NCBI GenBank assembly: GCA_016490725.1
Contig: JAEMHR010000003.1
Coordinates: 434,001 to 498,000, forward strand
Reading direction: 5' to 3'
Length of the DNA: 64,000 bases
Origin: Amphichorda felina
Lineage: Eukaryota; Ascomycota; Sordariomycetes; Hypocreales; Bionectriaceae
Under the pieces are notes generated by a model. The model saw only the letters and a list, made by a program, of their open reading frames with translations, was not told the DNA's origin and did no database searches. This document shows, piece after piece, positions 10,510 to 19,919 of this stretch. The position numbers and the translations under genes were made by a program. Position 1 is the stretch's first letter. The number at the start of each line of letters is the position of its first letter.

Positions 10510-13500
10510 ATGTCATGGGAGCTACCGCTCTTGACAACTCTCATCCTCAGCGTCCTGGGCTTCTGCTGGGTTCGAGCGAGTAGTCCCCGCTTGAGCTTCT
10601 ACGCGGCCCTGGTCGCCCTCCTCAGCGTCGCCCCCTTCCTCACCGACCCCCGAAGGCTGGTCCACGCGATCCGCTCCGCCAGCTCTGCCGCCCTCCGCGA
10701 CCTGCGCCCCGATGTCCTGCTAGCCACTCACTTCAGAATGGTCTTGACCCTGGGAGCCGTGGTCTGGTTAGTCTTTGCTTCCCGCCGACCCCCGGCTCTT
10801 CTCTCCCTTGCCTCGCTGCTGAGCTGACCGTGCCTCTCTACCTTCTAGGCTCCTCCATCGTTCGTGGCAGACCGTATGGAAGCCCGTACCCGAGCTCATC
10901 AACATCCTCGGCGTCGATGTCCCCGAAGCTCCCGATGTCTCCCTCGCCGGGATCCGCGCCGATGCTGCCACCCTCAGCTGGACCCAGCCGGCTCCCAATC
11001 GTCCCGTCCAAAAATACCTGATTCAAGTGAACGGGATACATGGTTGGTTGCCACGTCAAGCTTGTGTCTACGGTGCCGATAAGACTAACATTCGATGCTA
11101 GTGGGAGAATCACCCGGGAATGAGATAGCCATAACGGTCACTGGACTCAAGCCGAACCACTTCTACAACATACGTGTTGTGGCTATGGGCCCCAACAACT
11201 TCCAGGCCGCCAGCCAGACTGTTCGCCTCCGCACCTTTGGCAAGGACGGGAAGCCTTACCTGGGTAACGCCCGCCTGCCTGCCAACTTTGTGGACGACGA
11301 TCAGTCGAGACCGAGGGGAGCTGACGATAGCAATGGCCCCGGTGCTGCCATGTGTTCATTTGCCGCCGTTGAGGCTGCCCCTGTCCTTGACGGCAACCCA
11401 GCGAGTACCAGAGATACTGGTGGTTCGGGTTCTGGCCAACGGCGGAATACGATCAACCGTCGGCACTCTCCGTCCGTAGCGAGCGCGGATCAGCCCCCGA
11501 TCAGGCAGGCTGCTTCTGACGACCCGGAGCAATCGCTTGACGAACTGAATCGCCAGTTTCAGGAAATTCGTAAAGAAACAAACGATACAGTGACACAAAT
11601 CGCCAACGATGAGGCCGAGTTTCAGCAGGCTGAGGATGAGCTCAAGAAGGAAAAAGACGTCAAAAGGCAGTCCTTGAAGGAGAAGGAGGAGCAGACAGCA
11701 GGGCTGAAATCACAGGTTCGGACCACTATGGAGTCTATGAGAGCTGCTGAGAAGGAACGATCCAAGAAGGAACAGCAATTGAAGGACAAGGAGACCAAGA
11801 AGTCCAAAGTTCGCGACAGCATCTCCAAGCTTGAGAAGGACATGGAGAGAATGAAGAAGGAACGCCAAGGCTTCCAAGCCCAGAAAGCATCATTGGAGGG
11901 GAATAGGGACTCGGAACTCGACCATCTCTCCAGCAAGATCTCTCAGCTCCAGGAGGAGCACAATCAGCTTGAGGCGGACCTGAGCAACAAGGGAAAACAG
12001 CTCAACGAGATGAAGGAAGCGCGGAAGCATTTGGCGGGTGCCGACGACGAACAGGTTAGGGAGAGCGACGAGCGGACCAGGAGGGACTGGGAGAATCTAC
12101 GGAGTTCTCTGCACCACCAGCTGGTGGAAGAGACTAAGACAAGTCACCATCTGGACCAGCAGTATCATGCCCTAGCCGAACAGATCAACATCCAGCACCA
12201 GTCTGGCATGGGGTTCTACAATCAGCAAGAGGCTTCTCCTGTTGACATGGAGTCCGGCCCATCTGCTCCGCCAAAACGCTCGAGCCACGCCAGCAACGAG
12301 GCCCGGCTGTCCCCGCTCGACCAATTCGCCATGTCCGACTCGCCTTCGCAGCTGCCCCCAGGGCTAGCCCGCCCCGGGGCAGGATTTGCGCCTATGCTCT
12401 TCATGCCTGATTCTGGCAACGAGCCCCCAACGGAAGAGGAGCTCAAGTCTGCTGGCGGGCCTCTGAGCCCATCTGCCCAGGCGTATTTGCCGTCCGGTAT
12501 CATCGATAACGAATCTGATACTAGGACGCCCCAGACGCCCATGCTTCCAGAGTCCCTCACGGCCGGGGAAGATGACCCACAGTCGCCTACGTCTTCTAGC
12601 CGATCGTTTAGTGTGCTGTCGAGCCCGCACTCATCTTCCTTCAACCTGCCTTTCCCGCAGTATCAGGACAATAGCGACCGAGGATCTCTCAACATCAACC
12701 CGGCTCCGGCTGTGTCACAATCAGGTGGCCTCAGACTCGGCAGTCTTTTGTCCGGCTTTCAGCGCAGTAGGACGGCAAAGCCTGCAGATGAGCAGGGGCC
12801 CCCTTTTGGCAGCTTAAAGCCAGGCCAGAGCCAGTCCTTTCCTCGCGGGACCGACGAGGATGATATTACAGGGGCAAGGCGCAGGATGAGCTTTTCGCTC
12901 AAGAGCCACCGTAACTCGACTGGCCTTGACGGAGGCTCGGGTCAACCCTTGGGAGGCTCAAGGATGCTCACACGGCGCTTGAACCCGTTTGCAAGCTCGG
13001 GGGGCTTCTTTTCGGAACGGGATCCCGACACTTCACGCCCACCTTCTATCGCATCTTCCGATCTTCCCAGGCCGTCGACCGACAGCGGCTCGATATGGGG
13101 TGCACCGGGAGATTCTAGCGCCTTGTCCAAGAGTCGCTTTTGGTCCCCGAGCGGTGAGGGAAGATGGGCATCACGTAGCGGGTCTCGACGGCCTAGTATC
13201 CACGGATCGCCCTCTGCCCTGACGACCTCGCTTGCGTCCGCCGATGATGAAATTCTGTACGAGACAGAACTGAACGATCCCCAGACGCTGCCGAGTCAAG
13301 TTGGAGTAATCGGATCTCGTCCTCCAGGCGCGTCAAAGTCATTGGCTCAGAGACTCAACCCTTCGGCCCCGACCTTCATTGGCCTCTTTAGAAAGGATAA
13401 GGATGCACAATCTGAAAGGGACAAGGGGAAAGGCAAGTGGAAAGATCCCAAGGGCAAAGGCAGGGAGGGATCACTGGAGCTGCCATTTTCTCCTGACGAC

Positions 13501-14019
13501 TCCCCTTCCGACTCGCGCATGTCCCGTGACACATTCTCGTTGCATACGCAGACTTCTGTGTCCGAGTCCCACGACTCATTATCCCTGGATGCGTCCTCGT
13601 CCAACACGCCGATTGACTTGACGACCAGTCTGACTTCGAACCCACGCGAGGCTGAAAATGTTAATGGCATTAGGAAGCTGTTGCGAAAGGGCAGCTCCGG
13701 CAAGTTCAGCCTGTCCAGTCGGCTGGGTAAAGACTCGAGTCTGTTTAAGAAGGGACCAGGTAGTGCGACCAACTCGGACAAGAACTTTTCGGCGGAGCAC
13801 CGGTCGAGCATCGGTGACCTTGAGGAGCTCGGGGAAGACCCGAGCCAGTTTGGGCGCAGCTACGACAGTGTGGCCAGCAGCCCATCTCTGGGGCCTGCCA
13901 AGTCCAAGGAGTCAAAGGAAGGGAGGATGGCCAACTGGCGATTCATGAAGAAGAAGGGCAAGGACACGCCGAGCAAGGAAAAGGAGAGTTTGGAAATGGA
14001 CCGAGCGCCTGATGAATAG
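10510..14019 (+). CDS. Membrane-anchored FN3 and coiled-coil protein, function unknown
   Basis: Predicted 1122-residue fungal protein with an unusual domain order. Residues 1-90 hold about three hydrophobic helices (LLTTLILSVLGFCWVRA, FYAALVALLSVAPFL, MVLTLGAVVWLL). A fibronectin type III-like domain follows at about 109-195 (ATLSWTQPAP, YNIRVVAMG). A long charged coiled coil spans about 293-515, and a Ser/Pro-rich, largely disordered C-terminal half ends in a basic tail. Exons are 10510-10766, 10849-11042 and 11102-14019; both junctions preserve the frame and restore the FN3 strands. The start is the ATG before the first hydrophobic helix. The layout suggests a membrane-bound scaffold with its long tail in the cytosol, but this is inference. 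I do not recognise a characterised orthologue. Confidence 0.85.
10767..10848 (+). other. Intron 1 of the FN3/coiled-coil gene
   Basis: Intron of 82 bp with GTTAGT donor, GCTGAC branch and TTCTAG acceptor, phase 2. Confidence 0.85.
11043..11101 (+). other. Intron 2 of the FN3/coiled-coil gene
   Basis: Intron of 59 bp with GTTGGT donor, GACTAAC branch and GCTAG acceptor, phase 1. It lies inside the FN3-like domain. Confidence 0.85.
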
Positions 14020-14721
14020 TGATTGGGTATGGCGCTACAATGCTCCTGGGACCATTCTTCTGTGGGCACTCTTCCTCGTAGGCAGCATTGATATGTCTGG
14101 CGGTCGTCGGTAGCATGGTAGAAGAGCATACTTTTAGGGGGGGAGTAGGGGAGAAGGAAAGAAAAAACAATCGTTTTCACGAAGTCCATCCAGGCCCTGT
14201 GTGTACGTACCAACGATGCAGATGGAAGCCTACAGGTATTGTCCCTGGTAAAGTTGGTATCTACTTACTAGTATGTAGAGAGGATCTCCTGTCTTGACCG
14301 CCTTGGTAGGTGTATTAGGTACGGAGTACATACTACTAGGTACTGTATTAGTAGTACTAGGGGGTACCTGATTAATAGCTCGAAGCGAAGGGTAAGCTGG
14401 ATGCTTCTTCTGCCCCCATCAGAATTTAGAAAAGGTACGTACCGATGCCCCGCACCAGTGTGGGCTTGTAAGCCTGCGACGTGCAAAAGAGTGCAAAAAG
14501 GTCTGGCAAGACCCACGAGCGCCGACTGCGGCGGGGCCCTTTAAAAAATTTTGGGCGGTCTGCAAAACTTGTTCTTTCTTTCTCCTTCTAATGGGAAGAA
14601 GCGTCGCATCAATTCTGGCAGTCGAGTACGAGTCTTGTTATCCTCGCTCGTCCTAGTTCATTTCTAGAGTTTTTCTTCGGCTGCTACGCCTTCGACCTCA
14701 AAAACCACATCCTCGCCCGCA
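14020..14721. promoter_or_regulatory. Intergenic region and IMPDH promoter/leader
   Basis: Tandem spacer holding the FN3-gene 3' end and the IMPDH promoter and leader. It includes an AT-rich TTTAAAAAATTTT element near 14541 followed by pyrimidine-rich leader sequence, as is common before highly expressed fungal genes. One TACGGAGTAC motif is at 14320-14329. No gene is supported. Confidence 0.5.
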
Positions 14722-16618
14722 ATGGCAGCCATCAACAGCGTCGCCAAGGTGCTTGACCACACCACGGCCCTTGATGTGCTCAAGGAGTACAAGAACAAGG
14801 ATGGCCTCGACCTGCACGAGCTGATGGACACGGCCAAGCATGGAGGTCTGACCTACAATGACTTCCTGCTGCTGCCTGGCTACATCGGCTTCCCTGCCTC
14901 CGAGGTCGTCCTCGACTCCCCCGTCACCAAGCGCATCACCCTCAAGACTCCCTTCGTGTCCTCCCCCATGGACACTGTCACCGAGCACGAGATGGCTATC
15001 CACATGGCCCTGCAGGGCGGTCTGGGTGTCATCCACCACAACTGCTCTCCTGACGCCCAGGCCGACATGATCCGCAAGGTCAAGCGTTACGAGAACGGCT
15101 TTATCCTTGACCCCGTTGTCATTGACCGCAATACCACCGTCAGCGAGGCTAGGGCCCTCAAGGAGAAGTGGAATTTCGGTGGCTTCCCCGTCACTGGTGA
15201 GTTCTACCTTTTTTTTTTCTTCATATTTATAATTTCTTCTCCCCCATCGCCCTCTCAGTGACATGATTAAACACAATTTACTATATAACTTTCGTTCCAC
15301 CGTATAGACTTTCGTCATGGGGACCACCTTATACTATGATCACTTTCATCACTCTTATCTTATTTTTACTGCGAGCTATGGCGTTGGTTCAAAGGCTGAC
15401 CCACACCACCACAGAGGACGGCAAGCTGGGCTCCAAGCTCCTGGGCATCGTGACCAACCGCGATGTCCAGTTTGAGGAGGACCCCAACGCTCCTGTCTCT
15501 AACGTCATGGTCACCGATCTTATCACCGCCCCCGCCGGTGTCACTCTCGCCGAGGCCAACCGCATCCTGGCCAAGTCCAAGAAGGGCAAGCTGCCCATTG
15601 TCGACAAGGACGGCAACCTCGTCTCCATGATCTCTCGCTCCGACTTGACCAAGAACCAGCACTTCCCTCTGGCCTCCAAGCTCCCCGACAGCAAGCAGCT
15701 CATCTGCGCTGCTGCCATTGGCACTCGCCCCGAGGACAAGATCCGCCTCAGGAAGCTCGTCGATGCTGGTCTTGACATTGTCATCCTCGATAGCTCCCAG
15801 GGCAACAGCATGTACCAGGTCGACATGATCCGCTGGTGCAAGGCTGAGTTCCCCGAGCTCGACGTGATTGGCGGAAACGTCGTCACTCGCGAGCAGGCCG
15901 CCTCCCTCATCGCTGCCGGTGTTGACGGTCTGCGTATCGGTATGGGCAGTGGCTCTGCCTGCATCACCCAGGAGGTTATGGCCGTCGGCCGCCCCCAGGC
16001 TGCGGCCGTCTACAGCGTCAGCGCCTTTGCTGCCCGCTTCGGCGTCCCCTGCATTGCCGATGGTGGTGTCCAGAACGTCGGCCACATCGTCAAGGGTCTC
16101 TCCCTCGGCGCCTCGACTGTCATGATGGGCGGTCTCCTGGCCGGCACCACCGAGTCCCCCGGCACGTCCTTCGTCTCTCGCGAGGGCAAGCTGGTCAAGG
16201 CTTACCGTGGTATGGGCAGCATTGATGCCATGCAGGACAAGAAGGCTGGCGGTGGTGGCAAGGACAGCCAGAAGAGCAACGCTGGCACTGCCCGGTACTT
16301 CTCTGAGGGCGACAGCGTTCTTGTTGCCCAGGGTGTGTCCGGCTCCGTGGCGCACAGGGGGTGAGTCTTTTTTCCCCGTTTCGACCCCATTTGTTTTTTA
16401 ACCCAGTTGTGCTAACTCGATTTAGTTCTATCAACAAGTTCATCCCTTACCTGGCGGCTGGCCTCAAGCACTCCATGCAGGACTGCGGCATGACTAGCCT
16501 GCAGCTCCTCCACGAGTGCGCCTTTGACGGCTCTCTGCGCTTTGAGCTGCGCACTGCCAGCGCCCAGATGGAGGGTAACGTGAACATGGAGGCTTACGAG
16601 AAGAAGCTCTACGCGTAA
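14722..16618 (+). CDS. IMD: Inosine-5'-monophosphate dehydrogenase
   Basis: Converts IMP to XMP with NAD+, the rate-limiting step of guanine nucleotide synthesis, and is the target of mycophenolic acid (family knowledge). The 537-residue length is normal. Exons are 14722-15196, 15415-16360 and 16426-16618. The first intron (218 bp) is long for this window; its removal gives FPVTEDGKLGSKLLGIVTNRD. Two CBS domains sit at about residues 126-250 within the barrel. The catalytic loop GSGSACITQE places the active-site cysteine at about 341, with SPMDTVTE and the nucleotide-binding FGVPCIADGG also present. The C terminus is GNVNMEAYEKKLYA. I see no substitution that by itself signals mycophenolate resistance. 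Confidence 0.96.
15197..15414 (+). other. Intron 1 of IMPDH
   Basis: Intron of 218 bp with GTGAGT donor, GGCTGAC branch and CCACAG acceptor, phase 1, inside the CBS region. It contains a T-rich tract directly after the donor. Confidence 0.88.
16361..16425 (+). other. Intron 2 of IMPDH
   Basis: Intron of 65 bp with GTGAGT donor, GCTAACTC branch and TTTAG acceptor, phase 2. It joins AHRG to SINKFIPYL. Confidence 0.92.
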
Positions 16619-16992
16619 TGATATACGGTAAAAGCAAAAGGGAGTCTATGGGACGACGGAAAAGGAAAAGGGGACCAATAAATATTATGGATCGATGGGA
16701 ATGGGAATGATTGAACGTTTCTGGAGTTGGTGGCTTCAATGATTTTTTCGATATAAAGACGAGTGAAGAGCTTTGATTACTCTGCTCAATCCAATCGCCT
16801 CACGGCTTATTATGCTTATGATTGCCATCCATACGGTCCCTGGTGCCCTGAAGTGCTGTCACGCCATTTCTTCCGTCCATAATCCAATACCTCCAAAAGG
16901 GTATTAATACGAATACTTTTTAATGATAATACCTACAACGCCGTCGTCTATGATACTAACCTCAAATACCCGCCAACTCTAGACGTGTAGCG
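16619..16992. other. Intergenic, convergent 3' ends
   Basis: Short AT-rich spacer between the convergent IMPDH and NatD-like genes. Nothing further is seen. Confidence 0.6.
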
Positions 16993-17887
16993 TCAGTTAA
17001 CCTCCCCCACTGGACTCGTGCAGCTCAAGACGACATAATCAGCCGAGATAACCTTGCCACTGCGCAGCTTCCTATCTCGCGGGGACGAGTCGTCGACCCG
17101 GAAGCCCATCCGCTCGTAAAACCGCCGCGCGCCCTCGTTGTGCACAAAGCACGTGAGCATCGTCGCCTCCACGCTGGGCGTGTTGGCCGCCGTCGAGAGC
17201 ACGTACTTCATCAGTCGCTGTCCGAGCCCGACCCTGTTGTACCAAAAACAACCCCTTCGTTAGCAGGGAGAAGCGAACGGCGGAAAGCCTGTACGAGTTT
17301 TGGGGGAGAGGGGGCGGGAAACGAACCCCTGGACTGTAGGCCGCAACTGCATCTCGTAGCAGTATATGACGGGCACCTGGTCTTCAAATGTGGGCATCAT
17401 CGACGCGAAGCCCTGGACTGACTCCCCCTCGCTGTGTGCGCGCTTGGCCTTGACGAGTATGTACCGAAGGTCAGGCGAGTCCATCTCCTCCCTCTTCGCG
17501 GAAGGGTGCCAGCCACCAAGCGAGCACTTGTAATCCGGCCCACTCATCTCTTCAACCACCCCGAAGCAGGCATCCATCTCGGCCTTGCTCAAGTTGCCCG
17601 CCCGCTTCAAGCTCAGCGTGTACTCGTCCCCCGTGCGCGGATGCGTCCATTGTTCCCAGCCAACACTGTGTAGCAGAGTGTCAAATTGAATCACTTTGGA
17701 ACCAGAGGTGATTGTATGCCGACACCGGCGAAAAAAAAAAATTGGACTGGCCTTACCTTGGGCGCATATAATCTTTGACGAAATCGGCATCTGATACCTT
17801 GTTTGCCTGCTCGATATCCGCCCGGGCAGTGTTCATTCTGGCACGAGAGCCCCCACGCAGTGGCCGACTATGTTTTGATGCAGACAT
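16993..17887 (-). CDS. NAT4: N-alpha-acetyltransferase 40 (NatD/Nat4-like)
   Basis: GNAT-family enzyme related to NatD, which acetylates the N termini of histones H4 and H2A (family knowledge). Three exons, 17887-17757, 17665-17327 and 17233-16993, give 236 residues. The assembled core reads LRYILVKAK, VPVIYCYEMQL, then the acetyl-CoA loop at the exon 2/3 junction (TVQGVGLGQRLM), followed by ATMLTCFVHNEGARRFYERMGF and DDSSP, close to human NAA40. The first ATG (MSASKHSRP) is used; a second in-frame ATG lies 17 codons later. The second donor is the unusual GTTCGT, but it is the only way to complete the conserved acetyl-CoA loop. Divergent from the LYRM2-like gene, with 253 bp between start codons. 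Confidence 0.88.
17234..17326 (-). other. Intron 2 of NatD-like gene, GTTCGT donor
   Basis: Intron of 93 bp with a weak GTTCGT donor, a GCTAAC branch and AACAG acceptor, phase 2. It restores the acetyl-CoA-binding loop GVGLGQRL. Confidence 0.78.
17666..17756 (-). other. Intron 1 of NatD-like gene
   Basis: Intron of 91 bp with GTAAGG donor and CACAG acceptor, phase 2. It contains a run of ten T on the coding strand. Confidence 0.8.
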
Positions 17888-18140
17888 GAAGGCGAGAGGG
17901 AGACCAATGGAGTTCTGAACAAGAGATCTCTCATTTTTACCACGTATAAGTCCAAACTGCAGTAACGACCCATTACGGTGTGAAGCGCGTTCTCGTGCTC
18001 CTCCTTGGAGTCGCGAAACCCGCGTAGCAGTTAGCCGATATTTCTCCGCCCGATTTTCTAACTTCTAGCTTGACAGCAGCACCCACGAGATGGAAGTTGC
18101 TTCTAACGCTCCAGACACAGAGCCCATGAGCCCGCCGTAA
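17888..18140. promoter_or_regulatory. Bidirectional promoter, NatD-like / LYRM2-like
   Basis: Only 253 bp separate the start codons of two divergent genes, so both promoters must share this stretch. No specific factor site could be assigned. Confidence 0.6.
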
Positions 18141-18609
18141 ATGGTCCAGGGAGCTCGACTGCTGGCCTTTAGCCGTGGCTTTGCCACTCATCGCCGAGCA
18201 TCGCGCCTCAATGGCACTCTAAGCCTCGACCACGTACGTAGCCCTGCAGTATGGCTGCGAGAGTTCTACAAAACCAGGCGGCGCCTTGGCGCTCCAGGTA
18301 GGCTTACATTTTCGAGAACAGTTCCTCCAGCGCCAGCGAGTCCTCTCGCTCTACCGCACCATCCTCCGCGGTACCAAGAACATCAGGGACCCCGCGACCA
18401 AGGCCGAGTCCCGCCAGTTCGCTCGCGACGAGTTCGAGCGCCATCGCAACGTCACAGACCTGGTCCGTCTCTTTCTTACTCTCTTTCTCTTCAGCCCCAG
18501 GACGTGCCATGAGATCGCTGACATCTAGCAAAAGTCGCACATCCGGTATCTCTTGTCGACGGGCAAGACAGAGTGGGAGAACATGGAGAGGTATATCGGG
18601 GGTATGTAA
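18141..18609 (+). CDS. LYR-motif protein, LYRM2-like
   Basis: Small mitochondrial LYR-motif protein of about 95 residues resembling LYRM2. LYR proteins bind acyl carrier protein and assist respiratory or Fe-S complexes (family knowledge). Exons are 18141-18233, 18322-18462 and 18535-18609. Exon 1 gives a basic, presequence-like start (MVQGARLLAFSRGFATHRR) ending in SLDH. Exon 2 carries FLQRQRVLSLYRTILR with the LYR motif, and exon 3 gives SHIRYLLSTGKTEWENMERYIGGM. The last intron has two in-frame acceptors, CTAG at 18528 and AAAG at 18534, differing by Gln-Lys; the second gives the family-like DLSHIRYL. A GTATGT at the stop could start another intron, but no convincing following exon was seen. 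Confidence 0.85.
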
Positions 18610-18887
18610 ACCATAGTAGTACAAAGTAATTGCCGCCCTCCATCTCTGCAGCCCCGTCTTTCCACACGCGGGCCACCCCCCTTGGCCTTCCTTCCTGTCA
18701 AATACCAACGGCTCGCCCGTGTGTCATCCCCCCCTTTCTACCGTCGCCTGTTTGTCGTAGTCTAGACGTACTCCGTGTACCCGCGCCGCGCCGTGCAATG
18801 CCCATAGTGTACAAAAAAAGAGAGGGCGGCGCTCAATCGCCGCCCATCGCGTTCATGCGCCCGGACAACCTCTCACCCATCCATCCT

Positions 18888-19257
18888 TTAGCCCTGGCGC
18901 TGCTTATGCCTCGGGTTCGACTTGCAGATGATGTAGAGATACCCGTTGTGTCGCTTGCCGCCTTTCCGCCGGACGACCTGTTATCCTCCCATGTCAGCCT
19001 TCCATTTCTCTCCCCCCAATTACCCATCGCCCCCACCGGTGAGAAGGATAAATCCATACCTTGCAGTGCTCACATCTCTTCTTGACCGAGCTGTGCACCT
19101 TCATGCCCCTCGTCTGCTGCAGCAGGGCGTTCCCGAACAGGGACGAGGAGGGCTGCGTGGCCGCCACGGGGAGGCGGCCCAGGATGCCGCCAATCGCTCG
19201 CTGGGGGCTCAGCATGGTCGTCGCGCGGAGCGACAGCGCGCGTAGTAACGACGCCAT
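18888..19257 (-). CDS. RTC6: Mitochondrial large-subunit ribosomal protein bL36m
   Basis: Mitochondrial version of bacterial L36 (yeast Rtc6), a small zinc-ribbon protein of the large ribosomal subunit. Two exons, 19257-19060 and 18977-18888, give 95 residues. Residues 1-50 form a basic mitochondrial leader. The L36 domain then starts at MKVHSSVKKRCEHCK, continues across the 82-bp phase-0 intron as VVRRKGGKRHNGYLYIICK and ends NPRHKQRQG. The zinc ligands C-x2-C, C and H are all present. The second exon is too short to stand out as an ORF. Convergent with the LYRM2-like gene. Confidence 0.94.
18978..19059 (-). other. Intron in bL36m gene
   Basis: Intron of 82 bp with GTATGG donor and AACAG acceptor, phase 0. 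It splits the zinc-binding L36 domain. Confidence 0.9.
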
Positions 19258-19919
19258 GGCGGCTCGTTCCTCTTTTATGTATGGTTGTTGGCGAAGGGTC
19301 CGGGTTGTTGGGGGTCCGTCTGCCGGGGGGGGAGGAGAGCGGCGATGCGCTTTTGGCCGATTGAACTTTTGACGTCCGGCTTCTTTTCGGGACGGAGCAT
19401 CACGTGATACCCCTTAAGCCAACATCACTCCCAGTCGTCCGCATTTTTCCCTTGCGTGACGATCTATACTATGTGGCTACCTCTTAAGTCATATGTATAT
19501 CAATATCATTTCCATCCTCCACCCCATAAATAAAATCCTATACTAAAACTACGAAATGAGCCCTTGGCAACTATGGTAGATGTCTCACCAACTCACCTAT
19601 ATGGAAAAGACTCTCTCCGAAACCTTCACGATGGAACGACACGACCTCAACACGCGACAAGCAGTCTCCTCGGAAGGGTTTTCTGTCCTCATGTCCCGGA
19701 GTTAACGCCTCCTCCACATGCTAACGCACATTAAGATCACAGATACTGTTCTTGCAGAGACTTCCAATCCCGCGTCTCATTCATCCTATCGGCACTCTCA
19801 GCAAATCTAGCATCCTATCCCCTCACCTATCCTCAGATCACCAAAACTCGACGCCAGTTTTTGTAAGCAATCTCTGATCAACCTTCTCCGAACATGCGAC
19901 CCAAAAACTCACTTTCCAA
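19258..19919. other. Intergenic
   Basis: bL36m promoter side and the 3' flank of the disrupted gene at 19.9 kb. It is AT-rich around 19490-19560, with no gene seen. Confidence 0.55.
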
